DNA of 64,000 bases from Chrysopilus asiliformis (lineage: Eukaryota > Arthropoda > Insecta > Diptera > Rhagionidae), in contig OZ035961.1 in NCBI GenBank assembly GCA_964034945.1, positions 28,311,684 to 28,375,683 on the forward strand. Direction: 5' to 3'. Numbering within the stretch: the first letter of the stretch is position 1; the number at the start of each line of letters is the position of its first letter. The notes under the pieces are model-generated. The model was not told where the DNA came from, searched no databases, and saw only the letters and a list, made by a program, of their open reading frames with translations. Below, piece after piece: positions 56,001-64,000 of the stretch. Both the position numbers and the translations under genes were made by a program.

Positions 56001-58009
56001 TCAATCGTTATAGCAGTTCAAAATTGAAATATTGAAAAAGACCCATTTTTTAAAAAGACGAGAGGCCCAATCGTTCTTAAATTTTTTTCAGTTTTTTTGC
56101 CCTAATACTATATTCTTCATCAGGAAAAAAAATCATCACAAGGAACAAACAGCAAAATTATTTCTAGATTATTTTAATTTGTAAAATTGTTAATTTGATT
56201 TGCAAAAATGTTGAGATATATAAAATACTAGAATTTGGACCAGGGATGGTCCCAATTTGCCTTAGGATGGAAGTAGATTGGACCAAAAATAGTATCAATC
56301 TACTGATAGTAGCAGATTTTCAAAAAAAAAACGTTTTCTACCTATGCCGATATACCAATTTGTATAACTAAAGCTAAATAGCTTTATCATTCATAATACC
56401 AAAATTCTATCAACAAAAAACTTGCTGTAGTTCAGAAAATGACATTTAAAAACTTCTTTTATATTGGCTGCCTCATATTTAATTTCGTTAGAAGCTTTTT
56501 ACATTTAACATGTATAATACATTTTTTTGGTTGATTCATGTATTTTACAAAAAATAGTAGTAGATTTGATTTACTATGCACTAAGGCTTTTGAATGCGAA
56601 AATAGTAGTAGATTTACTACAATTGTAGTAGGGGGACATCGCTGATTTGGACCCGGCTTCGCCCGGCTAAAAGCGTGAGTAGAACAAGACTTAGGAAGAC
56701 AAAATTCAGTTGGTTAAAAATTAGATAGCCTAGAGTAGGGCGGTCTTTAAAGTATTTTCTCTTCGGAAAAAGGTTTCAAAAATTAACAAAAAGACAATAA
56801 ATTCCAGCATTCGGGTTTGGATTCACTTTACTCCCACCTTTTATTCCCCACATCTTGAGCTATTTTTCAATGGGTCTATGTTGAAGATGCATTCCCGACG
56901 AACATTTTTGCCAAATTTTAGGCCGATCGGCTCGGTAGTTTTCCTGCGAAAGAGTAACATAGAGGAAAAACTAATGCTACATTTACACGAATGACAAATT
57001 TGTCATTTTTTTCTTGTCATTATGTTAATTCCCGTGTAAATGGCATAATTTTTGTAATTTTTTCTGTCAGAAAATGTCAATCTCTCATAAAAGAATGAAC
57101 TTGTCCATTCTTTTATGCCAGATTGTCATTCGTGCAAACGCAATATTAGTTATGACAAAAGTTGAATACTAAAGTTGTCATAACTAATATTGCGTTTGCA
57201 CGAATGACAATCTGGCATAAAAGAATGGACAAGTTCATTCTTTTATGAGAGATTGACATTTTCTGACAGAAAAAATTACAAAAATTATGCCATTTACACG
57301 GAAATTAACATAATGACAAGAAAAAAATGACAAATTTGTCATTCGTGTAAATGTAGCATAAGCTTCGGAAAGAATAACATAGAGGAAAAACTAACCACCT
57401 CCCCTTGTTCCACCACTTCTCAGACTACTTTTAAATGGGTCTATATTATAGCTTGACTCCCGGGGAGCATCTATGACGAATTTCAGGCCAATCAGCTTGG
57501 TAGTTTTTCCGCGAAAGGGTAACATAGAGGAATACCAAGCTTGGATTCATTTTATCCCATCCCCGTACCCCCACCACCATTCGGGCTACTGTCCAGTAAG
57601 CTTATGTTGGAACCAGGTCTACAGCGAACACCTATTCCAAATTTCAGGTCAGTCGGTTCAGCTGTATTCACGGTAAAGAGGAACAGATAGACAGCCAGAT
57701 AGACAACAACTCATTTTTATATATTAGTATGCTTTGTTATTTATAAATTATAACTTTCTTTTTTTTTTTTAATTTGGTCTTAACAATAAAGATCTAATTG
57801 GCTGATTTTGGACTCATGTAACAATTTTCACGTGAATGGGTCCGAAATTTTAAACTTAAAGACAACAATTTTGATACTGTAATTAAATTCTTTTGTTTAC
57901 TTTTACAGATTCTTCCGGTCGGCCAAGTCCTCTTAAAGTTATAACGGTATCTCTATTTACAGCCGCATTTTTAATAACAAGTGCAGCTATAAAGCAGGCA
58001 TACTACTAG
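41447..58009 (+). CDS. Secreted/membrane EB-EGF-module protein (11 exons)
   Basis: Exons: 41447-41498, 48749-49047, 49789-49906, 49969-50259, 51415-51534, 51598-51711, 51771-52049, 54545-54748, 54812-54949, 55006-55149, 57909-58009. They total 1860 nt, 619 aa. All junctions are GT/AG and in frame; nine of ten introns are phase 1, one is phase 0. Residues 1-17 are a signal peptide (MKIYVCLVVLIVFFCLQ). About eleven Cys-rich modules follow (C-x-D-x-x-C ... C-x-C-x-x-G-Y/F ... C), as in the EB module. A charged, Ser-rich, Cys-free linker lies in exon 4. The last exon has a hydrophobic segment, so it is a type I membrane or possibly GPI-linked protein facing outside. The ligand is unknown and I do not recognise the gene name. 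AATAAA lies at 58142-58147. Confidence 0.88.
41950..42759 (+). mobile_element. Diverged Helentron-like (GTCY) copy, host of a MITE
   Basis: Begins TTTATACTCCATATGATATA, has AGAAGTATATTAG and later CATGTCCGTCCGT followed by ATAACTTTCGAAAGGATAGA, the usual INE-1-type order. It is interrupted by the element at 42164-42738 and then by the hAT nest at 42760. Confidence 0.5.
42164..42738. mobile_element. Harbinger-type MITE, TAA target duplication
   Basis: 575 bp, ends AGGTGGGTTTCGAAACACGA / TCGTGTTTCTAAACCCACCT, with TAA on both sides (42161-42163, 42739-42741). Inverted repeats extend about 50 bp (GCATTTTCATTTTTACTGGC). No coding sequence. Confidence 0.8.
43333..43736 (-). mobile_element. INE-1-like Helentron segment inside hAT copy 1
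   Basis: Starts AACATAACAAAAGCTATAAT and includes ACAGACGGACAGACGGACGG. It is cut at TTCTAAAC by the inner hAT element; the remaining part resumes at 45792 and ends CACCATACGGGTATAAA at about 46332. The inner hAT copy has the same segment at the same place, so it entered before the two copies separated. Confidence 0.7.
43900..44470 (+). mobile_element. INE-1-like Helentron segment inside hAT copy 2
   Basis: TATACCCGTATGGTGAAACC, then AAAGCGTATATTA, CATGTCCG followed by about twelve GTCY units, GAGCTAGAGACTTGAAATTT, and the right end CACCATACGGGGTTTCAATA. Frames across it are spurious. Confidence 0.72.
44781..45461. mobile_element. TIR element with CTAAG target duplication
   Basis: 681 bp, ends CGAGGTGTCCCACTGGCCAT / GCGCCAGTGGGACATCTCC, and inner CAGCTGCTGCAGCTGACTGA palindromes. 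CTAAG flanks both sides (44776-44780, 45462-45466). The other hAT copy at 43069-43100 has the empty site with one CTAAG. A fragment of the 26186-type MITE sits at 45041-45095. Confidence 0.8.
45804..46240. mobile_element. MITE inside hAT copy 1
   Basis: About 437 bp, ends CAGCCGTCGCACACTTGAGC / GCTTAGCTCAAGTGTACGGC, interior full of GAGCTAAGC / ACTACGCGAAC short inverted motifs. It breaks the Helentron-like segment at GGCGTAA. The exact duplication is uncertain (TAA or TTA). Confidence 0.65.
46510..46643. mobile_element. 'P' foldback MITE, complete copy
   Basis: Arms ATTGGTTGAAATAGTCCGCC ... TTGCCAGTTTCTGTCA mirrored, about 60 bp each around a GGGCCC-like centre. It is the same family as 17226-18700. 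Confidence 0.7.
46644..48740. other. Intron 1 tail of the Cys-rich gene, mixed repeats
   Basis: 46760-46960 shares phrases with 53940-54080 (TTCTGTCATCATATAG). 47111-47194 is a hairpin (separate entry). 47475-48147 has weak inverted ends (GTGCTGTCCATAAA / TTTATGGACAGCCC) and inner CAAAATGGTGAAAAGGCGG / mirror. 48090-48110 is a run of 21 G. No coding sequence. Confidence 0.45.
47111..47194. repeat. Near-perfect hairpin
   Basis: Arms TACTACTAAGTTATGAAATT ... AGAGTAAAC and mirror GTTTACTCT ... CATAACTTAGTAGTA, about 38 bp each, around TTTGACT. Confidence 0.75.
48749..49047 (+). CDS. Exon 2: first EB modules
   Basis: 299 nt after a TCTATAG acceptor. It encodes two full six-Cys modules (WPCESDVDCNFAEGATC ... 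CHCPAGYVFS; and TCDESVQCSHMLSGARC ... CDCDDGFTYIRGRC), and the first Cys of a third (QCNE). Ends phase 0, the only non-phase-1 junction, inside that third module. Confidence 0.88.
49789..50259 (+). CDS. Exons 3-4: one module plus Ser/Glu linker
   Basis: 49789-49906 completes module 3 (DVDCFFGYDRESVVC, CKCAKGYYFRFDNIC). 49969-50259 opens a fourth (EIGEPCIVDQDCVEENRICE) but then turns into about 70 residues rich in Ser, Glu, Lys and Asn with no Cys. Retention of the next intron adds only CKFC and a stop, so an unspliced transcript would encode a short secreted form. Confidence 0.85.
50311..50674 (-). mobile_element. Element family 'Q', copy 3, TTA target duplication
   Basis: 364 bp inverted relative to copies 1 and 2, in intron 4 of the Cys-rich gene. 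TTA at 50308-50310 and 50675-50677. The ORF seen in the other copies is shortened and broken. A related but different end (GGTTCTACCTTTAA at about 50868-50881, GTGCGTGCGGCA at 50690) lies next to it, a truncated sister element spanning about 50675-50874. Confidence 0.8.
51415..52049 (+). CDS. Exons 5-7: EB modules
   Basis: 51415-51534 (SPCETLGRPCDNFAHSIC ... CNCKPGYYEKNGIC), 51598-51711 (a shortened module, NCDFRYRDKKCLCNHNYFYD) and 51771-52049 (two modules: GCTKQSQCSPFGAALC; KCTTDTECSDKIPNAKC). Introns of 63 and 59 bp. All phase 1. Confidence 0.87.
52296..53655 (+). repeat. (GTCY)n family 'T' copy, with nested pogo-like element
   Basis: Begins ATATCAGTTGTGGTCAACAC as the 25228 copy does, ends near GTAGAAGAAAGTAAAAAATT. 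Tail tetranucleotides GACTGACAGACTGACAGACA. Interrupted by 52759-53243. Confidence 0.6.
52759..53243. mobile_element. pogo/Tc1-type MITE, TA target duplication
   Basis: 485 bp, ends CAGTAGAATACGCTTAAATG / CATTTAAGCGCGTTCTACTG, TA on both sides. CAGTAGAA-type ends are typical of pogo/Tigger elements. The interior repeats CGTGTAATTGCA / TGCATTTAAGCG many times. No transposase. Confidence 0.78.
54545..55149 (+). CDS. Exons 8-10: EB modules
   Basis: 54545-54748 (ECENDEDCLVENSHC, then an acidic insert, then CENTCKCQKGFVSFDNTC), 54812-54949 (EQCVEDEQCKPLLGNLGKC ... CGCQPNHQLNYGKC), 55006-55149 (DTCSKASECLVEEDPKSVEC ... CQCKFGYSRDVEKQFC). Small introns of 63 and 56 bp; all phase 1. Confidence 0.87.
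55150..56849. other. Intron 10 of the Cys-rich gene, unassigned part
   Basis: AT-rich, no open frame supported, no clear element ends found. It is followed by the 'S' repeat and palindrome below. Confidence 0.4.
56850..57725. repeat. 'S' repeat, iterated units with (CAGA) tail
   Basis: Three related units (GGCCGATCGGCTCGGTAGTT, GGCCAATCAGCTTGGTAGTT, GGTCAGTCGGTTCAGCTGTA), each after a 'gggtctatgtt'-like start, ending with GACAGCCAGATAGACAACAA and ATATTAGTATG. It is interrupted by the palindrome at 56975-57358. A further copy is at 61340-61600, where (CAGA)7 is clean, and a fragment at 22085-22285. Confidence 0.6.
56975..57358. mobile_element. 384-bp near-perfect palindrome (foldback element)
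   Basis: Starts TGCTACATTTACACGAATGA and ends with its exact mirror. The arms are about 185 bp with almost no mismatch around a short loop (AAGTTGAATACTAAAGTT). TAA flanks both sides (56972-56974, 57359-57361). No coding sequence. It sits in intron 10 of the Cys-rich gene. Confidence 0.88.
57909..58009 (+). CDS. Last exon: hydrophobic C-terminus
   Basis: After a CTTTTACAG acceptor it encodes NSSGRPSPLKVITVSLFTAA, FLITSAAIKQAYY and TAG. The roughly 18-residue hydrophobic run followed by a five-residue tail fits a membrane anchor; a GPI signal (NSSG as possible site) is the alternative. Phase 1 join to exon 10. Confidence 0.78.
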
Positions 58010-58141
58010 AATTTACTTTAAAAACTTTTTAGTGAAATAATTGTGTGAGGATTTTGAATTATGTACATAGTAAAATTAATTAAATAATTATGTAATTAGT
58101 AATGATAATTAGTTATTTCTAAAATGTTATCTTTTTGAAGC

Positions 58142-58147
58142 AATAAA
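58142..58147 (+). terminator. Poly(A) signal of the Cys-rich gene
   Basis: AATAAA 133 bp after the stop at 58009, in the first 200 bp downstream. Confidence 0.6.
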
Positions 58148-58292
58148 GTAGGTTTTTACTAAAATGTTTTACATTACGCTTAAGTGCGACTGTCAGTCTA
58201 AATAATAATAATAACAAAAAAAAATTAGTGAACATTTAAGGTTATTACTCACTTAAGTTTTTCAGCGAATACCCTTTTATAATACCCTACTA

Positions 58293-59547
58293 TCGGGTCT
58301 TTCAACAAGGACATAACAATTTTGTATTTAAATAAAACTCAGAATAATTCAGATATCGGGCTGAAATTTATTCCAGGTGTAGTGGACATGTTACATTTAA
58401 GTATGAAATTCGATGTCGTTCATATTGGATTGATTCTTTGGAGCCAATTTTCCACCACTCTTCCACACATATCGGCCGGAACGTTGGCAATTTCGCGTTC
58501 GATATTGTTCCTGAGCTCCTCTAACGTTGTTGGCTTGTTTACATAAACCAACGACTTAACATAACCCCATAAAAAGAAATCCAACGGCGTTAAATCGCAT
58601 GAGCGAGGTGGCCATTCGACCGGACCATTTCTCGAGATTACACGATTGCGACCACCGACTCAGAATTTCGGTAGTAAGGCCCCTATTGTGAGCTTCGTCA
58701 ATCGATCGTTGAAATGTCAAATCGAAAAATCGGTATTGTGATCATCGATTTTATCGTTCATGAACGATAAAATCGTTCAGTTGGGAACGATGACATTTGT
58801 TTGATCGTTCGGTGAAGTTTATGTCAAGTTAGCGATCGGTGAAGTATTGCAATTACTTTTTTTGATCAAAATTAGAGGCTAATAATAAAATGGAAGTATT
58901 TGTACACATTAGGAAATTATTAATGAGGAATATCTTGATCAAAACCTCGATCAAAAATCCAATATAAAAATTGGTTGAAAAAATGAAGATAAATAAGAAA
59001 AAATAATTTAAATAAAAAATGAACTTAAAAACTGTTTTATTCACATAGATTTGAAATATTGGTCAATTCAAAGAACTCAACATTCGGTGTTTAATATTTT
59101 CGCCTTGACGTTGGTTTGTAAAACCCTCTTCTGGTGTAATTTCGCTCATATGGCCATTGTCATCCACCTCCTCTATGTTTTAAGGGAGCTCAATATTGTA
59201 TTTTCTGCGTTGAAGTCATTTTTAAACATTAAAATAACTTCAACAATGTGAATTCCCAAACGTCAAACACTAAAAAAATTCACAAAAGCGATTGCTTGAA
59301 CGATGCACCTTACGCAATACCAAATTGTTTTTCGATCGTTCCGGCCAACGATGGTCGATCGAATAGATATCGATAACCGCAATAGGCCCCTAAGTTTTAA
59401 TAATTTTCAAACGTTGCTCGTTCGTGAAGTTCACCATGATAAAAATGTAAACCTTGACTGACGTTTTAGCATTGCCAGATCATAAAAAAGTTTTGGGTGC
59501 GTTTTTATTAAAATACAAAATTGTTATGTCCTTGTTGAAAGACCCTT
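58293..59547 (-). mobile_element. Mariner-type element split by a Harbinger element
   Basis: Inverted ends GGGTCTTTCAACAAGGACAT / ATGTCCTTGTTGAAAGACCC with TA on both sides. On the minus strand the right part holds the start MVNFTNEQRLKIIKTY (about 59440-59394). The left part holds the C-terminus: PPRSCDLTPLDFFLWGYVKS and KPTTLEELRNNIEREIANVP (about 58610-58400). The middle of the gene was lost before or with the insertion. The element itself is about 539 bp without the insert. Confidence 0.82.
58678..59390 (-). mobile_element. Internally deleted PIF/Harbinger element, copy 2
   Basis: 713 bp, ends GGCCCCTATTGTGAGC / CCGCAATAGGCCCC, TAA on both sides (58675-58677, 59391-59393). Copy of 17933-18656 with the same C-terminal transposase remnant on the minus strand, and GATCGTT / AACGATAAAATCGTT motifs at the ends. 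Confidence 0.85.
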
Positions 59548-59549
59548 TA

Positions 59550-60110
59550 GAGCTTTCAAGTTCTACTTGTTAGTTAGAGGTAAATTTTATAACCTATTTT
59601 TACGGTGAACCAATTTTGATAATATCGTAGGATTGAGAAACTCAAACATGCGAAAGTGGAAATTATGTGTCACACCTTTCCTACTTGATGACATAGTCTT
59701 TAAAATACGTTTTCTTTTATTGTTTGGAGGGTGATAGATGGAAAACGAACCGTTTTTGTGAGAATCGTGCATAAATAGCGTTATGAATGGTATACCATAA
59801 AAAATAGCAAACAATATAAATTGGCACCACATATTTTACCATGAAATCTATTTTTAATCAATAAAAACCATATATTAACAAATATCTTCTTTGGCTTTCA
59901 CTGTGTTACCAATTAAAGAATTATTGTAGATCCGATATATGCTTATTACAATCACCTGAGCACAAAGAATTTGGCCCCCAAACTACATGACATTTAGTTA
60001 AATTACCTTGGAATACAATTCAATTTTGGAAACTCTTTAGACTTAGAATGACCATATTTATTAAAAGCTTTTATTTAGCTTGCCATCCTGTTTGTTTGCT
60101 TGGGTCAAAT
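59550..60110. other. Unassigned stretch
   Basis: No supported gene. The 81-aa minus frame at 59587-59832 has no domain. Confidence 0.3.
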
Positions 60111-60122
60111 CATGTAATCTAA

Positions 60123-60440
60123 TTTTGACCCACTTCCACTCATCCGATTCTTGCAAGGATAACGGAAGGTCCCGTAAGGATAACGTAATTGTCCTTTTCC
60201 TCAAATTTTTCGGGAAAAATCTCATCCGGGAGTTTTTGGTGTCGATGAATCCGATTCTGGCATTAGGAAGTCTGGAAGGATAACTGAAAGTCCTGTGAGG
60301 ATAACGTAATTGTGCTTTTTTCAAAATTTTCGGGAAAAAATCTCATTTTGGAGTTTTTGGTGGTCAGTAAATTCGACTCTGGCATCAAGAAATCTTGACC
60401 GTAATGGTCCTGCCAAGGTAACACTATTTTTCCTCAAATT
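60123..60440. repeat. Tandem repeat, period about 121 bp
   Basis: About 2.5 units. GGATAACGTAATTGTCCTTT recurs as GGATAACGTAATTGTGCTTT, and CGGGAAAAATCTCATCCGGG as CGGGAAAAAATCTCATTTTG. A third unit is decayed. Confidence 0.75.
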
Positions 60441-61101
60441 TTGCGGAGAAAATATCAAAGAGTCCATAAGAATATCTTAAAAGCAAGGGCATATACTAAT
60501 ACTAAAAAGTTTGAACAAGTATAGACATATCTTAATTTTAAAATTAAAAAAGAAAATTAAAAAAAGGTTTTTTTAAAAAAATGCACTAAAAAGTAGTAAA
60601 ATGTTTCTTGTGCGCTGTGTATTAGAAATACAAGCAAGATAAAAGCATAAAAAATAAATAAAATAAATATTTATCTCGCTTTTATTTCCAAAAGTGATTT
60701 CTTTTTTAAATAAAAGCTTTTACTTCAATCTTTTTTAAAATCTTTTATTTTATTTTTTATCAATCTGCGATAAGATGAGTGATGGGAGCGAAGGATTGAG
60801 AAAGGTTGGATGGAATGGCACAACAAGTTTTATCCGAAAAAAAAAACAATTTAAAGAAATTCGCTGCAGGCGAAACTCTTCCGGAAGAAGGGCAATCGGG
60901 CCATCATACCTAATTTAGGCCCACGTTTATTTATCCTATTGATTTTTTAGTTCGATAAGGAAGTCAAAATGGAACCACTCCTTTTTCCTTTCTCCATTAC
61001 AAATAACTAATTGTAATTTGTTCGAAATATCGACAAAACATTAGGACAATAAAAATTGTGCAATATTATAAGCTAATATGATTGAGTTTTCAAAAGTTAC
61101 A

Positions 61102-61228
61102 TAGTCGTACCTCGATAAGTCGAACCTTGAATTCGAGGCTACTTGAATATCTCGGAACTGTATCTGTATAGAAAATATATCGAATTTTCCTCTGCCCCCT
61201 TGAGTTTCAAATAATCGAGGTTGGACTG
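61102..61228. mobile_element. pogo/Tigger-like remnant
   Basis: Ends GTCGTACCTCGATAAGTCGA and AATAATCGAGGTTGGACTG, then TA. CAGTCCAACCTCGATTA is a classic pogo-type terminus. About 127 bp, no coding. Confidence 0.6.
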
Positions 61229-61339
61229 TAATTGAAATATTTTGATCGCATTGAATTTTATTTGTCTGACAGTGTTGATTCACGTCATATAGAGTATTTT
61301 TATTGGATACTAGCTTGCATACCCGTCGTTGCCGGGTTA

Positions 61340-61544
61340 AGTTTTTTAAAATTTTTTTTTTTGATGGTCTATGTTGGAGCTAAACTTCAGGCCAATCGGC
61401 TCGGTAGTTTCCCCGCGAAAGGGTAACATAGAGGAAGAGCTAAGATCACTTTACCCCCTCCCCTTATGTTGGAATCAGAACTACCACAGACACTCATGCC
61501 AAATTTCAAGTCAATCGGTTCAGCCGTTTTTGCGTGAAAGAGGA

Positions 61545-61575
<31 letters not shown>

Positions 61576-61600
61576 CCAACTCATTTTTATATAATAGTAT
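61340..61600 (+). repeat. 'S' repeat with clean (CAGA)n tail
   Basis: GGCCAATCGGCTCGGTAGTT, AAGTCAATCGGTTCAGCCGT, GCGTGAAAGAGGAACAGACA, then about seven CAGA units and CAACTCATTTTTATATAATA. The order resembles widespread invertebrate repeat tails with the same CAGA run. Confidence 0.6.
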
Positions 61601-62019
61601 GATTTACAAATCTTGGACTCTAAGTTCCAAAACGATACGATAATGAATGACATAATTAAAAAAGAGAAGTTGGGTTCGGATTCGGATTCATTTGTAATTT
61701 GTTAAAACGGTTTAAGATTTCGACGCCTCCGTGAAAGACTGTCGTAACTTGACTGACGATAAAATTTTTAATTTACGACAAAATTAAATTTGTTAACTTT
61801 TTCTTAATTGCAGAGACAATTTTCAATTGCAGAGACAATTTTCTTCCAAAATCAGTAAAAAATGACTCAAACTTTTTCCAATTTTAACGCTTTATCATAT
61901 TTACAAAAAAATAAGATTTTTGATAGTTTGAGAGAGATACGATAGTCTTACATGGAGACGTCAATTTGTACTACAAAAAAAAAGTGTTAGAAATCGACTC
62001 TTTTAACTATTCACTCATA

Positions 62020-62595
62020 TTTTTATACCCGTATGGTGAAACCAAAGGGTATATTAAATTTGCCTTACCGTTTGTAACGCCAAGATCCCGTCATCGCAAA
62101 AAAAAATGAATTACACCAGTGTGTTTAGAATGATGAAAAAAGTTGAATTTAGCATGTCCGTCCGTCTGTCTGTCCGTCTGTCCGTCTGTCTGTCCGTCTG
62201 TCCGTCCGTCTGTCTGTGGCGCGGATTGCGGGCGCACGGATTGAGCTAGAGACTTGAAATTTTGCGTGGATCCGTTTTTCGTAAAATGCGAGGCTAAGTT
62301 CGTTAATGGGCAAAAATGGACCATTAGGGGGGGTACCCCCCATACGAACGAAATCGTTTTTTGTGAATATCTCAAAAACGGTGCATCTGATCAAAAAAGT
62401 CCAAGAACAAAAGTTATTTAGGATATGATTCTACATAAAACTCCTATACATCAAAATCCGATTGGAATAAGTTTTAAAAAAATCTTTTTGGAAAGTTTGA
62501 CTTCAAAGTGGAATTTTGATACGCCGTTCAATTAAATCACCATACGGGTTTTCAATAATTGCCAGATTGGCAATTATAGCTTTTGTTATGTTTAA
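62020..62595 (+). mobile_element. INE-1-like Helentron, most complete copy
   Basis: Starts TTTTATACCCGTATGGTGAA and AAAGGGTATATTA, then CATGTCCG and about 15 GTCY units, GGCGCGGATTGCGGGCGCAC, GAGCTAGAGACTTGAAATTT, and ends with CACCATACGGGTTTTCAATA and GGCAATTATAGCTTTTGTTA. The start and end share a 12-bp inverted match. No coding capacity; non-autonomous. Confidence 0.75.
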
Positions 62596-62610
62596 ATTAT
62601 GATTTTCTAT

Positions 62611-63134
62611 CAGGGATGAAAAACGTTATCGTATATCGTAACGAAATCATAAAATGATTTTCCGACTTTTTATTCAAAATAAATCAAAAGTCGGAAAATC
62701 ATTTTATGATTTTTATGTGGCGTTTTTTGGTGCTGCTTGATCTAACTTTACCTGATAACCAAAACCAAGTAGTAAAACATCTTTATAAAACTCTAAATTT
62801 AGGTTTGAATTACAGGCTTGTTTTAAACTTAAAATTTCGAACAACCACAAGAAAGATTCCAAAATTTTGAAAATGTTTTCGATATCGATTTTTCTCTAAT
62901 TTTGCGATATATTCTAACAGTGATAAGTCAAAAATATTTGTGAAAACTAAACTGCATGCATATTTAATAACTTTAACTTTTTTGTTCAACGATTGGTCTT
63001 CTTATACCGTGTAACGAAATAATAACGTTATAACGTAACGAAATGAAATGTTTTATCGTTACAAAACCAAATAATATACCGAACCGGAATTTGAATTTCG
63101 TTAAATAACGATTTGTTTTCGGTTCCCATCCCTG
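62611..63134. mobile_element. hAT-like MITE with inner hairpin
   Basis: 524 bp, ends CAGGGATGAAAAACG / TTCCCATCCCTG, partly matching 8-bp flanks (TTTTCTAT, CTTCATAT). 62647-62714 is a hairpin: AATCATAAAATGATTTTCCG and mirror. It is the same family as 52205-53870. Confidence 0.7.
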
Positions 63135-64000
63135 CTTCATATTTTTCATTGTTGTAGACAATGAGTTATGAAATTAAATTGCCCAAATATAGGAAAAGTA
63201 GGAAATTTGAGGTTAGTTAGCCCAGCACGACACTGCGGCATTTGCCTACTTATTCTTTGTTAAAGCAAGTTTTATCTGAAAATCTAATGACGGTAACCTT
63301 TGCCCTACTCATGACGTCATAAAGGAATGGTCACTAATTAACGACTTTTAGATTGTATATATGGCGTCTATTTTTTCTCTACGGATATCGTATATTATGT
63401 GCCACCCTATCGTCATATCGAGGATTTTTTTCGTCCTGACTTTTGGTTCAATGTGACCATTGCGTGTAATCAAAATTCGGTGATTTCGTATATTTACGTT
63501 TTGCGTTTAAAGTTGTTATTCGATTGTTGCGAAAGTGTATAAAATAAGGAACGTTACGGGAAGTTTTCGACTCCTTTCCAAGTGAAGTCACTCATATACA
63601 GGGCGGTAAGGGCTACGAAATAAAGACGGCATAAAATTTTGGCGTAGGTAAAAAATCAAAGGTTATAATTGAACATGGTAGCAACTTTGGAAAACATTCT
63701 ACCTTGGAGTTGAAGTTCAGTGGTCTTATTTTTATTTCGCTGGCAACTTTTAATTGACGCCTTCTTAGCATAAAATGCCAATTGACTTTAGACCATTTAT
63801 TTATTTATTCATGCAGGTAGCACTAGAGTTTCTGAGATTCATCAATGTCGAATTAGCAAAAATGTATTTGCATGTTTTTATGAGTATTTATGTTGATTTC
63901 ACTCGACAAGTTCATTACATTTCGGTATCGATGTTAATTTTGAAGGAGAACCGAATTATTTTAGCCTTTCGACATTGTGTGGTTATGAAAACGCAAGGAT
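63135..64000. other. Unassigned right end
   Basis: No recognised gene or repeat end. A possible GTAAAA donor near 63648 could end a 5' UTR exon of a gene beyond the window; unproven. Confidence 0.3.

Noticed and set aside
1..64000. CRISPR array, tRNA or rRNA genes, bacterial operons
   Set aside because: None seen. Direct repeats here are transposon ends or tandem repeats, and gene structure is eukaryotic.

Overview
The window looks like a chromosomal fragment of an insect, most likely a dipteran. The evidence is a set of spliced metazoan genes with short AT-rich introns, an obvious Paip2 orthologue, and very many DNA transposons. One interspersed family has the layout of the Drosophila INE-1/DINE-1 Helentrons: a 'TATACCC' hairpin start followed by a (GTCY)n proto-microsatellite. 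The species cannot be read from the sequence. There is no bacterial gene, CRISPR array or recognisable tRNA/rRNA.

Real host genes, left to right. (1) A PH plus tandem-PDZ scaffold protein on the minus strand, 498..14588, eight coding exons, 1008 aa; every junction keeps frame. Its 10-kb fourth intron holds two complete intronless genes: (2) a coiled-coil protein on plus (5047..6339) and (3) an RRM/F-box/LRR protein on minus (8348..10030). (4) Paip2 on minus (20982..23939), three coding exons, 128 aa, with PAM1-like acidic block and C-terminal PAM2. (5) A secreted or membrane-anchored Cys-rich protein on plus (41447..58009), eleven exons, 619 aa: signal-peptide exon, a 7.2-kb repeat-filled intron, about eleven EB/EGF-like six-Cys modules, and a C-terminal hydrophobic exon.

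The rest is mostly transposons, often nested, and many can be delimited to the base by target-site duplications (TSDs). They include an intact hAT element (29516..32665, 678-aa transposase); four mariner/ITm derivatives, two with 132- and 174-bp inverted arms that have swallowed the start of the transposase gene; two copies of an internally deleted PIF/Harbinger element, one sitting inside a mariner; a hAT-type element inserted in an inverted copy of itself (42760..46491), itself carrying further insertions; TTAA-flanked piggyBac-type miniature elements; several TWA-flanked Harbinger-type MITEs; pogo-type TA elements; a 384-bp near-perfect palindrome; and a broken non-LTR reverse transcriptase (39158..40085).

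Gene and repeat layout are linked: all the long introns (PH-PDZ intron 4, Paip2 intron 2, Cys-rich gene introns 1, 7 and 10) have grown by transposon insertion, while the other introns stay mostly at 50-1100 bp. No multi-gene pathway joins the five host genes. 1..497, 19000..20980, 28000..29500, 33140..34640, 35100..36320 and 63140..64000 hold nothing that I can firmly identify.
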